Assembly: GCF_030035675.1 (NCBI RefSeq)
Contig: NC_084494.1
Coordinates: 19,513,248 to 19,577,247, forward strand
Length of the DNA: 64,000 nucleotides
From: Rhineura floridana
Lineage: Eukaryota; Chordata; Lepidosauria; Squamata; Rhineuridae
Direction: 5' to 3'
In this document: positions 38,301 through 45,063 of the stretch, one piece after another
Position numbering within the stretch: the first letter of the stretch is position 1
Layout of the letters: every line of letters begins with the position of its first letter
The notes under the pieces: generated by a model
Seen by the model: only the letters and a program-made list of their open reading frames with translations
Database searches by the model: none
What the model was told of the DNA's origin: nothing
Translations under genes and position numbers: made by a program

Positions 38301-41300
38301 GCTGGGTGGGGAAAACATCAAGAGAGTTTAAACCCAGACCATATAGTGCTGGCAGAAGGGATGTGGTACCACAGCGAGTGAGTCCTCCATTAAAATCTGA
38401 AGGGCACAGGACACCCCAGAGTGGATCTGTGTACCCTAAAAGTGAGGAGAAATTATGCTACAAATGTGGTAGACCGGGGCACCTACGTTTTCAATGTGAG
38501 GTTGCCAACCCCATTAGTAATCCTGCTCAGACAAGGACAGTGAAAACAGAGCCCAAGGCTTTAGAAGCAGCGAAAAAGGTTCAGTTTTGCCAGATAAACT
38601 GGACAGAAGTAACAGACCTTGATTCAAGTCTGAGAGAGGAAGTGAGTGTACAAGGGGCAACTTATTGGGCATTGCTTGACACTGGTGCCGCTCAGACGTT
38701 ACTGAGGCCAGATTTAATAAAATCTGAAGAAATATTACCTCAGGAAACAGTGACTATCCAAGGAGTGAGGGGTCAACCAGAGAGTTTGCCTGTGGCCCTA
38801 CTGAAAATGGAATGGAGAGGCCGAAAGGGCCAATATAAAGTTGGTATTAATGCCCAGCAACAAGAACCAGTAATACTTGGAAGAGATGTTATGGGGGCAC
38901 AGGGGAAAATATATGTAGTGACCAGACAGCAAATTGGCAGAGAAAAAGAAGCCATATTAAGGGGGGCTGAAACAAACAGGGTGGAATCTGTTAACCAGCC
39001 TCAGGTCACCATAACAACCACTAGCAGGCCTGCTGAAGAAGACAAACTGTATCAAGTGGTCTCTGGGGAAGAAGCAGATCAATTCAGGGAAGAGCTGCAT
39101 AAAGATATAAGTCTGAAGCAGATAAAGGAACAAGCGCTGACCCAACAGATTCCTTTCACTGACAAACTGAGGAATCAAGTTGTGTGTGAGAATGGGATTT
39201 TATATAGACTGTGGATGCCTGCTGAGAGAAAGGATGAATGTGAACCAGTGAAGCAATTGATAGTACCTAGCAAATACAGAACCAGATTGCTAGAGGTAGC
39301 CCACGATGTCCCATGTGCAGGACATCTAGGAATAAAAAAGACCAAGAGGAGATTGGCTGCACATTATTATTGGCCAAATATCTCCAAGGATGTAAAACAA
39401 CATTGTCTATCTTGTGGAATATGCCAAAAGGTGGGAAAGAGTGGAGTAAAGACCAAGGCACCCTTAAAGCCCCTTCCTATAATTGGACAACCCTTTTATA
39501 GAGTGGGAATAGATTTGGTGGGCCCTTTTTCCAAACCCACAAGGCATGGCAAGAAATATCTAGTGGTGGTGGTGGATTTTGCCACCAGGTACCCAGATGC
39601 AGAAGTACTGAGATCTGTAGAAGCCCCTGTAGTGGCAGAGGCTTTATTAAAAATCTTTATGAGGCTGGGTTTCCCTCATGAAGTGTTGACAGATCAAGGC
39701 AGTGTATTCATGGGAGAAGTGATGCAATGTATGTGGAAATGTTGTGGTCTAAAACATCTAAAGACCACTACTTACCATCCCGCCACTAATGGGCTAACTG
39801 AGAGATTCAATGGAGTTTTGAAGGGCATGATAAGAAGCTATGTTCAAGATCACCCACAAGACTGGGATGAACGGTTGGGATGCTTCTTATTTGCATACAG
39901 AGAAGTCCCTCAGGAGTCAACAGGCTTCTCACCCTTTGAACTCATGTTCACTAGAAAAGTGAGGAGACCTTTGGAACTGCTAAAAAATTCATGGGAAGGA
40001 ACTCTGGGAGAGTACAAAACTTCTGTAGTAGATTTTGTATTGGAATTCCGCAATAAATTAACATCAATGATGGAAGTAGTGAAAGAGAATTTGAGTCATG
40101 CACAGGAGAAGCAAAGTTACTGGTATGACAGAACAGCCAGAGAACGTGTGTATGATGTGGGAGATATGGTTATGGCGTTCATACCCAGGAAACATGACAA
40201 ATTACAGGCTAACTGGGAAGGACCATATACCATCAGAGAAAGGCTTGACACAGTGACATATGTAATCACCACAGACCAATTAAACAAAAGCAAAGTGGTT
40301 CATGTAAATATGTTAAAGCCTTACCATACCAGGGATGCAAAGGTGTTGCAAGTTACCTTATTCCCTGAGGGAAGTGGGCCTGAACTTCCAGATTTGGTAC
40401 AGGAAAGCAAAGACAAAGGAGGGGTAGATCAAGTGGAATGGTCAGAGGAGGTGAAGGAGGAAGTAAAAGAGGAGATTCTGAGAGTTTTGAAAACCTATAG
40501 GAATCTCTTTAGCAACAAACCTGGCCGAACCAGTATAGTTATACATTCCATTGATACTGGAGATCATGCCCCAATCAGATCTGTTCCGTACCGTGTGAAT
40601 GGGAAAGTTTTGAATGAGATCAAAAAGGAGGTGGAAGAGATGCTGGAATTAGGAGTGATCAGGGAATCCATCAGTCCCTGGGCCTCAAGTATTGTCCTGG
40701 TTCCGAAAAAAGATGGAACGACAAGGTTTTGCATTGATTATCGGCTAATCAATAAAATTACTGTCCCAGATGCGTATCCTATGCCTAGGGTAGACGCTAT
40801 GTTAGAGTTATTGGGGGCAGCAACCATTATCTCTACACTAGATCTCTGTAAAGGATTTTGGCAAATGGAACTAGACGAGCAATCCAGAGCCAAAACTGCC
40901 TTCAGTACACCAGATGGGTTATATGAGTTTGTGACCTTACCCATGGGACTAAGGAACTCACCAAGTTCATTTCAGAGGCTAATCAATACTGTGTTGCGAG
41001 GCATGTCAGATTTTGCAGTGGCCTATATCGATGACGTGGCCATTTTTAGCAAGTCGGTGCCTGAGCATGTCCAACACCCGACAACAGTATTGGAGGCCTT
41101 AAGAAAAGCAGGCCTCACAATAAAAGCTAAGAAATGCCAGTTTGGACTAAAGGAAGTAATCTATTTAGGACATAAGGTGGGGAGTGGGAAAATCACCCCC
41201 TTATGGAGCAAGGTGGAGGCAATACAAGCGTGGCCGATCCCCTTAACCAAAAAACAAGTAAGGGCATTTCTGGGTGTGGCTGGATTTTATAGGAAGTTTG

Positions 41301-44300
41301 TGAGAAATTTTGGGGAAATAGCAACCCCCTTGCATGAATTAACAAAGAAGTGTTCTGAGCGTGTGGTATGGACGGATGAATGTCAGAAGGCTTTTGATCT
41401 ACTGAAGCAAGCCTTGTGCCAAGGACCCATATTAATAGCACCAGAGTATGAGAAACCATTCATCGTGGCTACAGATGCGTCGGACCTCGCGCTGGGAGTC
41501 GTCTTGCTACAGGAGAGAGAAGGCACTAGACATCCAGTGGCGTACCTGAGTCGCAAGCTGACGCCGAGGGAGAAAAACTATTCGTCGGTCCAGAAGGAGT
41601 GCCTAGCGGTCGTGTGGGGACTGAACAAGTTGCGCCCATACGTGTGGGGACGAAGATTCACAGTGACTACGGATCATCGGGCCTTGTTATGGTTGCAGAC
41701 TATGAAAAACCATAACACTATGCTGCAGAGGTGGTCCTGGGCCCTACAGGACTATCATGTGGACTTCCAGTTCATCAAAGGCAAGGACAATGTACTGGCT
41801 GATGGACTTTCCAGGCAAGTGGCTGGGACTGCAGTGACGTGACCAGACAGAGGAACAAAGAAAGACATTTTCCCCATAGAGACTTTTATTTGTTAACGCG
41901 ACGTATAAATCCTGGAACAGGAATAATACTCTGCTGTTGTTTAAGGGGGGGGGGAAATGTGATGTTCCTATATTAATGTATATATGGTAAGTGTTGTTGT
42001 TTTAGAAGATACATGGTAAGTGGAGTGAAAGAGGGGGAGTGAATGGGCAGTAGAATGCGAGATGATTGGCTGAGTGTTTAAAATGGCTGAATGTATAAAA
42101 GGAAGAGTGAGAGTGGAATGGGGGGGAGAAGAGAAAGAGTGGATTGCTTGGTGGGGTTTAGAGAGTTGTTTACCAGGAGGGAGGTGGAGTTCGGATTAGT
42201 ATTGAGTAAAACCATATGCTTATGTGCCTTAAGAAGAAATCTTGTTAATCTTGTTAGCTTTGTTATCTGTAATAAATACTTAATTTGGTTTACCAAAGGC
42301 CTGATCCTTGGATGGGGTTTCACAGACCAGAAGGGAAGGGAAGGTAATGACCAAGGCTGAAGGGGAACTGTAACAAATGGTGGCAGCGGTGAAGAGAATA
42401 ACAATACCAGTATTCAGAGTCTCTGGGAATACTAGTATTGGGACGTTACTGGTGGTTGCCTAGCAGGGGGATCTGTTGAGATCTGTGCTAGAGCAGATAG
42501 GTAAACCATAAGAGAGTGCGGTCTGGACTGGTGGAGTCCCTGGTGGTGCCTAGAGACAGGCAGTAACCACGAGCAGGTAGGAACCTGACAGGGAGAGCCA
42601 GGGAAGGACGTATCACATGTGGTGTCAGTAGCGGTGGGATACGAACAACAGAGAATCCAGATACGAATACTAGAGAATCCAGAACAGTGGTGTGGCAAAC
42701 AGAAATAACAAAACAAGATTTCTTGTGAGAGTGACTGGCAAAGAGTGTGTGGCAAAGAGTGAGTGAACTCAAACACCATGGCTGAATTGAGATTGAGGAT
42801 GGAAGGTGCAGAGAAGGAAAAACAGAGGGAGTTGGAAATAACCCTCCCGTGGAAATTCCAGTAAAACAAGGAAAATAAAGGACAGAGAAGAGTGAACCTG
42901 TCAAAAACCAAGCTGCACAGAACAGAAAGAGGGAACCTGGCAAAGACAGCTTCACTATGCTGTTTGTTGTTGTTATGTGCCTTCAAGTCGATTACGACTT
43001 ATGGCGACCCTATGAATCAGCGACCTCCAAGAGCATCTGTCATGAACCACCCTGCTCAGATCTTGTAAGTTCATCTATGCTGTTACCTTGACACATTTGA
43101 CATTGATTCCCGGGCACACAAATTTCTTCCAGAGCAGGATGGCTTTAATCTCTCCACAGGTGATGGGGTAGGCAATCTCAATTTCCTCACTAGTTTCAAT
43201 GGTGTTAGGGTCTGAGAAGCAGCAGAAAAATAAAGATCATCCTTCTAGAAAGCACACGTCATGTCTATAAAGATACGATGATTCCTTGTACGAAGGTCAG
43301 ACCATTGGCTCACCTAGCCCAGTGACTGGCAATGCCTCTCTGAGAACTCACACAGACATTTTTCCCAGTTTGCTACCTGAGATCCTTATACTTAAAGATG
43401 CAGAGATTGCCTGAGACCTTCTGCATGCAAAGCATGTGCTCTACCAATGAGCTACAGTTTCTTCCTTATACGGAGAGAGACAAGCATGTCGCTCGCTTAT
43501 CCAAATGCACCAAAACTATGGTCACACAAACCACAGAGAGTGTCACTCAAAGAGAACACTAGACTATGCTTTGATGCTAACTATACATAAAAACTTCTGA
43601 TCTCCTCACCTTACACACAAAGGGGGAAGGGAGTGCATAAGGCCAAAGCCTGTTTGTCTTTTTGATAACCATGGCTTATAATTACATCTGAACTGAGCTC
43701 CTACCTACAATAACCAACATGGCTTGTAGAAAATCTGGTTTGAACTGGCTTTGGACAACCCAGCACTCTTGTAGTTACTATTGGGACATTGCCCCCATGA
43801 AAGCTGAAAAATATGCTACATGCAACTCAGCTGAAATGCTGTCAGTGCATCATATCACTGCTGAGGGACTCACCAATGCCTTCTTCAAGCTTGTGTATGG
43901 TGTGCGTTTCCACAGCCACTACAGCTGTACTGGTCTCAGAGCCCTCTTGATAAATCCTGTTGTAAAAGTACCCATCAATAAACATATTATGTGAAGTATG
44001 GAAAAGATTTTAGAGCCCTGCATGGCTTGAAACCAGGAAAGCTGAAAGAACACCTGCCTCCTTATCAGCCTGCCCAGATGCTGAGGTCATCATCTGAGGC
44101 CTTCCTCCATGAGCTCCAGCCACCAGAAGTGAGGGCCTTCTCATTGGTTGCAGCCTGTGTATGGGATTCTCCTCACAGGGAGGTTCTCATGAACCTACAT
44201 GGCTACATTTTCAATACTGAGCAAAGACTTTTCATCTACCTAGGATTTTAATTATTATATTGTGATGGTTTTGTTGCCACCAGTTTTCATCTGCTGTTTT

Positions 44301-45063
44301 ATGCTTTTCTATTTTGTTGCTTTCTTATTATTTTTGTAATTAATTGTACAAGCTGCCCTGAGAATATTTGATATTGAAGGACAGCATGGAATTTCAATAA
44401 ATAAGATTCACTGCTCATTAGAAGGTTAAAAAAAATTAGCTCCCCACCAGTTTCATAAAGGACAAACACATTTTTTTAAAAATCAGGAAGAGTTATTTAT
44501 TATTTGCAAACTCATATGCTCAACATTCAAACAGAAATCTTCAAATAAAATGGGAATAGTTTATAATCTAAGTTTCTCTTCCCATCTGATACCCCCAAAT
44601 GCTACCCTAGGATGAAATCAGAACTACAGCTGCATGTCTTCTATCAGCCATGAAATGAATGCTCAAAATTGCATCCTCATAGCATAGCAAGTATTGACCT
44701 TACATTTTCAGGCTTATATTGGAACCATGAGGACTAGAAACCTCAACTGAAATATCCTCTTTTACACAACTGATAAATGATACAGGAACCCTGACTTTCT
44801 TTACGTCTACATTGTGAACTTTTATATGAACAATTCTAAATTACATCTGAACATCTCTAATTTCTGCATCCAATACTGAGCTCTGCAAAGAATGGTAAGA
44901 ACACACCCAGCCCTGCTGATGGCTAGTCAACTTACCCTTGCTGCATTGGCTGCAGTTGTAGTATCACTTGAGTTTTGGTGTCTTCTGGGTTTCCTCCTTC
45001 ATTTCCTTCAGTTGGCACAACCACCACATCCCCTACAGGAATGCTTACTTCAGCATTTGCCAT
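19656..45063 (-). CDS. GMEB1: GMEB1, glucocorticoid modulatory element-binding protein 1 (nine coding exons)
   Basis: GMEB1 is a nuclear SAND-domain protein. With GMEB2 it binds the glucocorticoid modulatory element and tunes the response of steroid-driven genes. Nine minus-strand coding exons join in frame: 45063-44936, 43956-43874, 43211-43087, 35704-35601, 34101-33947, 30538-30410, 26461-26324, 23019-22897 and 20362-19656. They give 563 residues. The protein starts MANAEVSIPVGDVVVVP. The SAND domain runs from about residue 82 to 165 with the DNA-contacting KDWK at 133-136. A helical segment follows around residues 243-345 (DTLMFWKGIADVGLMEEVV, then FGLMDTVKRVLENRK and DLDRQLEEQKK). A Ser/Thr/Pro-rich transactivation-like tail ends in NVEIVVLED. 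The length equals the short human isoform as I remember it (563 versus 573). Coding exon 2 uses a downstream acceptor (see its entry). Confidence 0.96.
20363..22896 (-). other. GMEB1 intron 8
   Basis: It contains a tRNA-Ala SINE (21535-21722) and an L2-type tail in minus orientation near 22455-22530. A LINE-tail remnant in plus orientation lies at about 22645-22730. Nothing else is recognisable. Confidence 0.75.
21535..21722 (-). repeat. tRNA-Ala-derived SINE
   Basis: On the minus strand the tRNA-like head (TGGTAGAGCACATGCTTCAT region) is followed by a body with CAGTCAGAGTAAACAATGCT. It is diverged from the 26632 copy. Confidence 0.7.
22897..23019 (-). CDS. GMEB1: GMEB1 coding exon 8 (residues 288-328)
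   Basis: The 123-base exon has a CTACAG acceptor and a GTATGT donor. It encodes AAVLNNVAHTFGLMDTVKRV and continues LENRKSQTDQGEEQFLYTLA, with the split aspartates at both ends restoring the frame. It corresponds to the helical segment after the SAND region. Slight changes from my memory of human (KKVLDNRRNQVEQGEE) look like ordinary divergence. Confidence 0.95.
23252..24250 (-). mobile_element. CR1 LINE, 5'-truncated
   Basis: The minus strand encodes pieces of CR1 reverse transcriptase C-terminal sequence (for example GHWAENNRMTFKRDKCKVLH and LVRHHLEYCIQLWTPHFKKD). The CR1 3' UTR follows with TCCAACATAACTGTTCTATG and ends in the ATTCTATGATTCTATAA-like octamer tail near 23252. The frame is interrupted by several stops and shifts, so it is a dead, 5'-truncated copy of about 1 kb. 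Confidence 0.9.
24465..24620 (-). repeat. Dispersed repeat D (SINE-like), fragment
   Basis: The AAGAACATAAGAAGAGTCCT start and the CTGGATCAGATTAAAGGCC core are the reverse complement of 56860-57160. The class of this squamate repeat is not clear to me. Confidence 0.6.
24660..25150 (+). mobile_element. L2-type LINE, 3' end, well preserved
   Basis: A 76-codon open stretch encodes the L2 RT C-terminus, including VERLSRYVPTRSLRST, AFSVLAPELWNALPDEIRL and SFRRQVKTYLFAQAF. A 3' UTR with CCGCCCTGAGAGCTTGTTGC and an AATAAATAAATAATAAA tail follows. It is the least decayed L2 end in the window, so L2 activity was relatively recent in this lineage. Confidence 0.85.
25755..25872. repeat. Palindromic MITE (family C)
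   Basis: GGGTTGTATTCAGTTGG mirrors CCAGGATACAACCC around the AGAGCAGACCCACTGAAATTA core. Confidence 0.65.
25880..26170 (-). repeat. L2-tailed SINE, minus orientation
   Basis: The stretch has ATTTATATCCCACCTTTC, TCCTCATAACAACCCTATGA and the reverse of the CACTGGGTGACCTTGGGCC-like core. It belongs to the tRNA-derived, L2-tailed SINEs also seen at 32672, 54915 and 60740. Confidence 0.65.
26324..26461 (-). CDS. GMEB1: GMEB1 coding exon 7 (residues 242-287)
   Basis: The 138-base exon lies between a TGCCAG acceptor and a GTGGGT donor. It encodes EDTLMFWKGIADVGLMEEVV and continues CNIQKEIEEVLRGVQQRLGQAPFQVT. This is among the most conserved GMEB segments and is predicted helical. The minus-strand frame matches human almost residue for residue. 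Confidence 0.97.
26632..26822 (+). repeat. tRNA-Ala-derived SINE
   Basis: The head CATAGCTCAGTGGTACAGCA, anticodon-loop region TTTGCATGCAGAAGG and box B GGTTCACTC show descent from tRNA-Ala(TGC). The body contains CAGTCAGTGTGGACAACACT and the tail AAGCTTCCTGTGCTCCTATG. Confidence 0.85.
27062..27250 (+). repeat. tRNA-Ala-derived SINE
   Basis: GCTGCAGCTCAGTGGGTAAA and GGTTCAACCCCTAGCATTTC form the promoter-bearing head; the body CAGTCAGTGTAAACAGTACT matches the copy at 26632. Confidence 0.8.
27640..27760 (+). repeat. Dispersed repeat D fragment
   Basis: GGTTGGCCAAGTGGAAAACA and TTCAGCAGGGCTCTTCTCAT match the 3' part of 56860-57160. Confidence 0.55.
28061..29000. mobile_element. Tigger/pogo-like MITE, second copy, broken by LINE tails
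   Basis: The left end CAGTAATACCTCCTGG and right end TTAACTGAGGTATTACTG mirror each other. GCTACCAGAGGTAGGAATA near 28102 is the reverse complement of 17343-17372 in the first copy, so this one is inverted. L2-type tails in minus orientation (CCGAAGGCTCTCTGGGCGGT) appear twice inside, at 28311-28380 and 28690-28745. Confidence 0.55.
29085..29515 (+). mobile_element. L2-type LINE, 3' end fragment
   Basis: It encodes remnants of the CLEVERS-like LRVPPLRHAQAM and FSVVAPHLRNAL segments of the L2 RT C-terminus, followed by a 3' UTR. Several disruptions are present. Confidence 0.6.
29638..29758. repeat. Palindromic MITE (family A)
   Basis: AGATGTTCCTGGACTACAAC and its mirror surround ACTCCCATCATCTCTCCC. 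Confidence 0.6.
30185..30312 (+). mobile_element. L2-type LINE 3' tail
   Basis: TTGTTAGCCGCCTTGATCTC followed by GGAAAGGAAGGATATAAT and an AAATAAATAAAATAATAAA tail is the usual L2-family 3' end. Confidence 0.6.
30410..30538 (-). CDS. GMEB1: GMEB1 coding exon 6 (residues 199-241)
   Basis: The 129-base exon has a TTCTGCAG acceptor and a GTATGT donor. It encodes SITQIAVSEENVEEGIEWNS, then ALTAAVTMATEEGIKKDPEEIS, linking the SAND domain to the helical part. Confidence 0.96.
31440..31710 (+). mobile_element. L2-type LINE 3' tail
   Basis: TTGTAAACTGCCCTGATATT, AGTGGCATAGAAATACTTTT and a short A-rich tail fit an old L2 end. Confidence 0.5.
32110..32430 (+). repeat. Unclassified dispersed repeat, copy 1
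   Basis: It is similar to 34220-34520 over about 300 bases in the same orientation, sharing CCTTCTTTCTTTCTTGCA, TGTGGGCAACAT and GCCAGCAGG-AAGCC. I cannot assign a class. Confidence 0.6.
32672..32900 (+). repeat. tRNA-derived, L2-tailed SINE
   Basis: The head AGCCAGTGTGGTGTAATGGT, the core GGGTGACCTTGGGCCAGTCA, CACAGGGTTGTTGTGAGGAT and a tail ATATAAATGTAATAAATAAA show a tRNA-derived SINE using an L2/CR1-like 3' end rather than the BovB tail. Confidence 0.8.
33425..33560. repeat. Palindromic MITE (family A)
   Basis: CAGGGGACCTTTGGACCTCC and the mirrored GGTTCCCCACAGCTG flank CCCATCATCCCTGTCC. Confidence 0.65.
33947..34101 (-). CDS. GMEB1: GMEB1 coding exon 5 (residues 148-198, end of SAND domain)
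   Basis: The 155-base exon has a TGTGCAG acceptor and a GTAGGG donor. It encodes KMMDSGQIDFYQHDKVCTNT, continues CRSTKFDLLISSARAPVPGQ and ends QSLVQTPTSAD. The Cys/His residues in FYQHDKVCTNTC fit the zinc-binding site at the end of GMEB-type SAND domains. Confidence 0.97.
34102..35600 (-). other. GMEB1 intron 4
   Basis: It includes the second copy of the unclassified repeat (34220-34520) and a palindromic repeat around 34890-35010 (CTCTGGGAATTGTAGTTCTG with a mirrored ACTTCCCAGGATTGGGAA). Otherwise it is featureless. Confidence 0.7.
34220..34520 (+). repeat. Unclassified dispersed repeat, copy 2
   Basis: Partner of 32110-32430; the direct copies are about 2.1 kb apart and lie in neighbouring introns on either side of coding exon 5. 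Divergence is high. Confidence 0.6.
35601..35704 (-). CDS. GMEB1: GMEB1 coding exon 4 (residues 113-146, SAND core with KDWK)
   Basis: The 104-base exon has an ATTGTTAG acceptor and a GTAATG donor. It encodes FNDQLISPKHFVHLAGKSTL, then KDWKRAIRLGGIML with a split arginine. KDWK is the diagnostic DNA-recognition motif of SAND domains; mutations there are known to abolish DNA binding in the family. Confidence 0.98.
36150..36360 (+). repeat. Dispersed repeat D
   Basis: GATCAGAGGCAGAATACCTG, GGTTGGCCACTGTGGCAAAT and GATCCAGCAGAGCTCTTGTG align with 56860-57160. Confidence 0.65.
36505..36916 (+). repeat. 5' LTR of the Gmr1-type element
   Basis: It begins TGTGATGTTCC and ends CTGTAACA. A TATA box (TGTATAAAAGGG) lies near 36648 and a polyadenylation signal AATAAA near 36813. 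The extent is fixed by the matching 3' copy and by the neighbouring primer binding site. Confidence 0.92.
36919..36936 (+). other. Probable primer binding site
   Basis: TGGTGGCAGCGG starts two bases after the LTR and has the TGG expected opposite a tRNA CCA end. I could not assign the tRNA. Confidence 0.55.
37353..38550 (+). other. gag region of the Gmr1-type element (capsid with SCAN-like part, CCHC knuckle)
   Basis: The first part is rich in Glu/Lys/Arg with repeated ERLKMEAERL-type units and should form a coiled coil. The capsid part follows (FAVYEPGQDPQIYLSTFEKA, then FKEAVFKRFRLGPDYFRK). Its later half (ILDQLYHQLPPEIRLLVKD ... EAAEMADHF) resembles the SCAN domain of vertebrate zinc-finger proteins. 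A zinc knuckle CYKCGRPGHLRFQC (about 38456-38497) closes the region and binds RNA in such elements. The limits are approximate. Confidence 0.85.
38550..41842 (+). other. pol region of the Gmr1-type element: PR - IN - RT - RNase H
   Basis: The protease has LLDTGAAQTLL near 38675. The integrase has the HHCC finger (GHLGIKKT ... CLSCGICQK, 39290-39430) and catalytic D, D, E in GIDLVGPF, LTDQGSVF and LTERFNG (39509, 39687, 39797). The reverse transcriptase has FCIDYRLINK and the YIDD box near 41023-41035. The RNase H has VATDASDLALG (about 41467) and ends near LADGLSRQ. Integrase clearly precedes RT. All expected catalytic motifs are readable. Confidence 0.93.
41958..42375 (+). repeat. 3' LTR of the Gmr1-type element
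   Basis: It is preceded by a polypurine run and is nearly identical to 36505-36916 apart from one six-base insertion and about six substitutions. Confidence 0.92.
42376..42840 (+). mobile_element. Partial second copy of the Gmr1-type element (leader plus piece of gag)
   Basis: Sequence after the 3' LTR repeats the leader of the element (36917 to about 37327) almost exactly and then a short piece of the gag coiled-coil region. It ends in sequence I cannot place. No third LTR follows. It is a fossil remnant, probably left by recombination between neighbouring or tandem copies. Confidence 0.8.
42965..43074 (-). mobile_element. BovB-tailed element (BovB LINE or Sauria SINE 3' end) beside a GMEB1 splice donor
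   Basis: On the minus strand it ends GGGTCGCCATAAGTCG ... ATCGACTTGAAGGCAC followed by an (ACA)n-like tail, the 3' end shared by BovB LINEs and Sauria SINEs. The exact 10-base repeat CTATGCTGTT at 42955-42964 and 43075-43084 is the target duplication. The right duplicate occupies intron positions +3 to +12 after coding exon 3 of GMEB1. Confidence 0.85.
43087..43211 (-). CDS. GMEB1: GMEB1 coding exon 3 (residues 71-112, start of SAND domain)
   Basis: The 125-base exon has a TTCTCAG acceptor and a GTAACA donor. It encodes PNTIETSEEIEIAYPITCGE, then IKAILLWKKFVCPGINVKCV and K. AYPITCGE and LLWKKFVCPGI are conserved GMEB SAND-domain signatures, with cysteines suited to zinc binding. Confidence 0.97.
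43212..43873 (-). other. GMEB1 intron 2
   Basis: It contains a tRNA-Ala SINE on the minus strand (about 43285-43462); the remainder shows no feature. Confidence 0.75.
43285..43462 (-). repeat. tRNA-Ala-derived SINE
   Basis: The minus-strand head TGTAGCTCATTGGTAGAGCA and TTTGCATGCAGAAGG mark it; the body is diverged. Confidence 0.8.
43874..43956 (-). CDS. GMEB1: GMEB1 coding exon 2 (residues 44-70), with downstream acceptor
   Basis: The donor GTGAGT ends the exon. From the acceptor TTTTACAACAG (AG at 43957-43958) the exon encodes IYQEGSETSTAVVAVETHTI and HKLEEGI in frame with both neighbours. Sequence just upstream still encodes FIDGYFYNR in the same frame up to about 43983, which human GMEB1 includes in its long form (LFIDGHFYNR). 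But no AG lies in the roughly 30 bases before that longer exon start: the bases directly before it read CATAA. An L2 fragment starts at about the same point. The short acceptor yields 563 residues in total. The alternative is an exon reaching about 43986 through a non-AG acceptor. Confidence 0.85.
43957..44935 (-). other. GMEB1 intron 1 (between coding exons 1 and 2)
   Basis: Its left half is the L2 fragment; the remaining 500 bases hold no recognisable feature. Confidence 0.75.
43987..44405 (+). mobile_element. L2-type LINE 3' fragment abutting a GMEB1 exon
   Basis: It encodes L2 RT C-terminal remnants (DFRALHGLKPGKLKEHLPPY, FSLVAACVWDSPHREV) and ends in GAATTTCAATAAATAAG. The 5' truncation point lies somewhere in 43983-44003, right beside GMEB1 coding exon 2, in antisense orientation. 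The branch-point region of this intron would therefore be L2-derived. Confidence 0.75.
44936..45063 (-). CDS. GMEB1: GMEB1 coding exon 1 with start codon (residues 1-42)
   Basis: The start codon at 45061-45063 opens MANAEVSIPVGDVVVVPTEG, followed by NEGGNPEDTKTQVILQLQPM and QQ, ending CAAGG before GTAAGT. MANAEVS..PVGDVVVVPTEGNEG is the known GMEB1 N-terminus, which fixes the start. Upstream, a possible acceptor ACCCAG lies about 30 bases away, so most of the 5' UTR should be in a separate exon. Confidence 0.97.

Larger units (their letters stand above)
36505..42375 (+). mobile_element. Ty3-type LTR retroelement of the Gmr1 group, nearly whole
   Basis: This is a 5.9-kb element with 412- and 418-base LTRs, a TGG-type primer binding site right after the 5' LTR, a gag region, a long pol and a polypurine tract (41943-41957) before the 3' LTR. 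Domain order in pol is protease, integrase, reverse transcriptase, RNase H. In ordinary Ty3 elements integrase is last; integrase before RT is known for the Gmr1 group of deuterostomes. No envelope gene is seen. By eye the LTRs differ at about six substitutions and one small indel, near 1.5%, so the insertion is probably only a few million years old. It looks almost whole, with about one apparent break. It lies antisense in a GMEB1 intron. Confidence 0.93.
35705..43086 (-). other. GMEB1 intron 3, host of the LTR element
   Basis: The 7.4-kb intron is mostly one LTR element (36505-42375) plus a partial second copy (42376 to about 42840). A dispersed repeat D piece lies at 36150-36360 and a BovB-tailed insertion next to the donor. 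The element is antisense to GMEB1. Confidence 0.85.
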
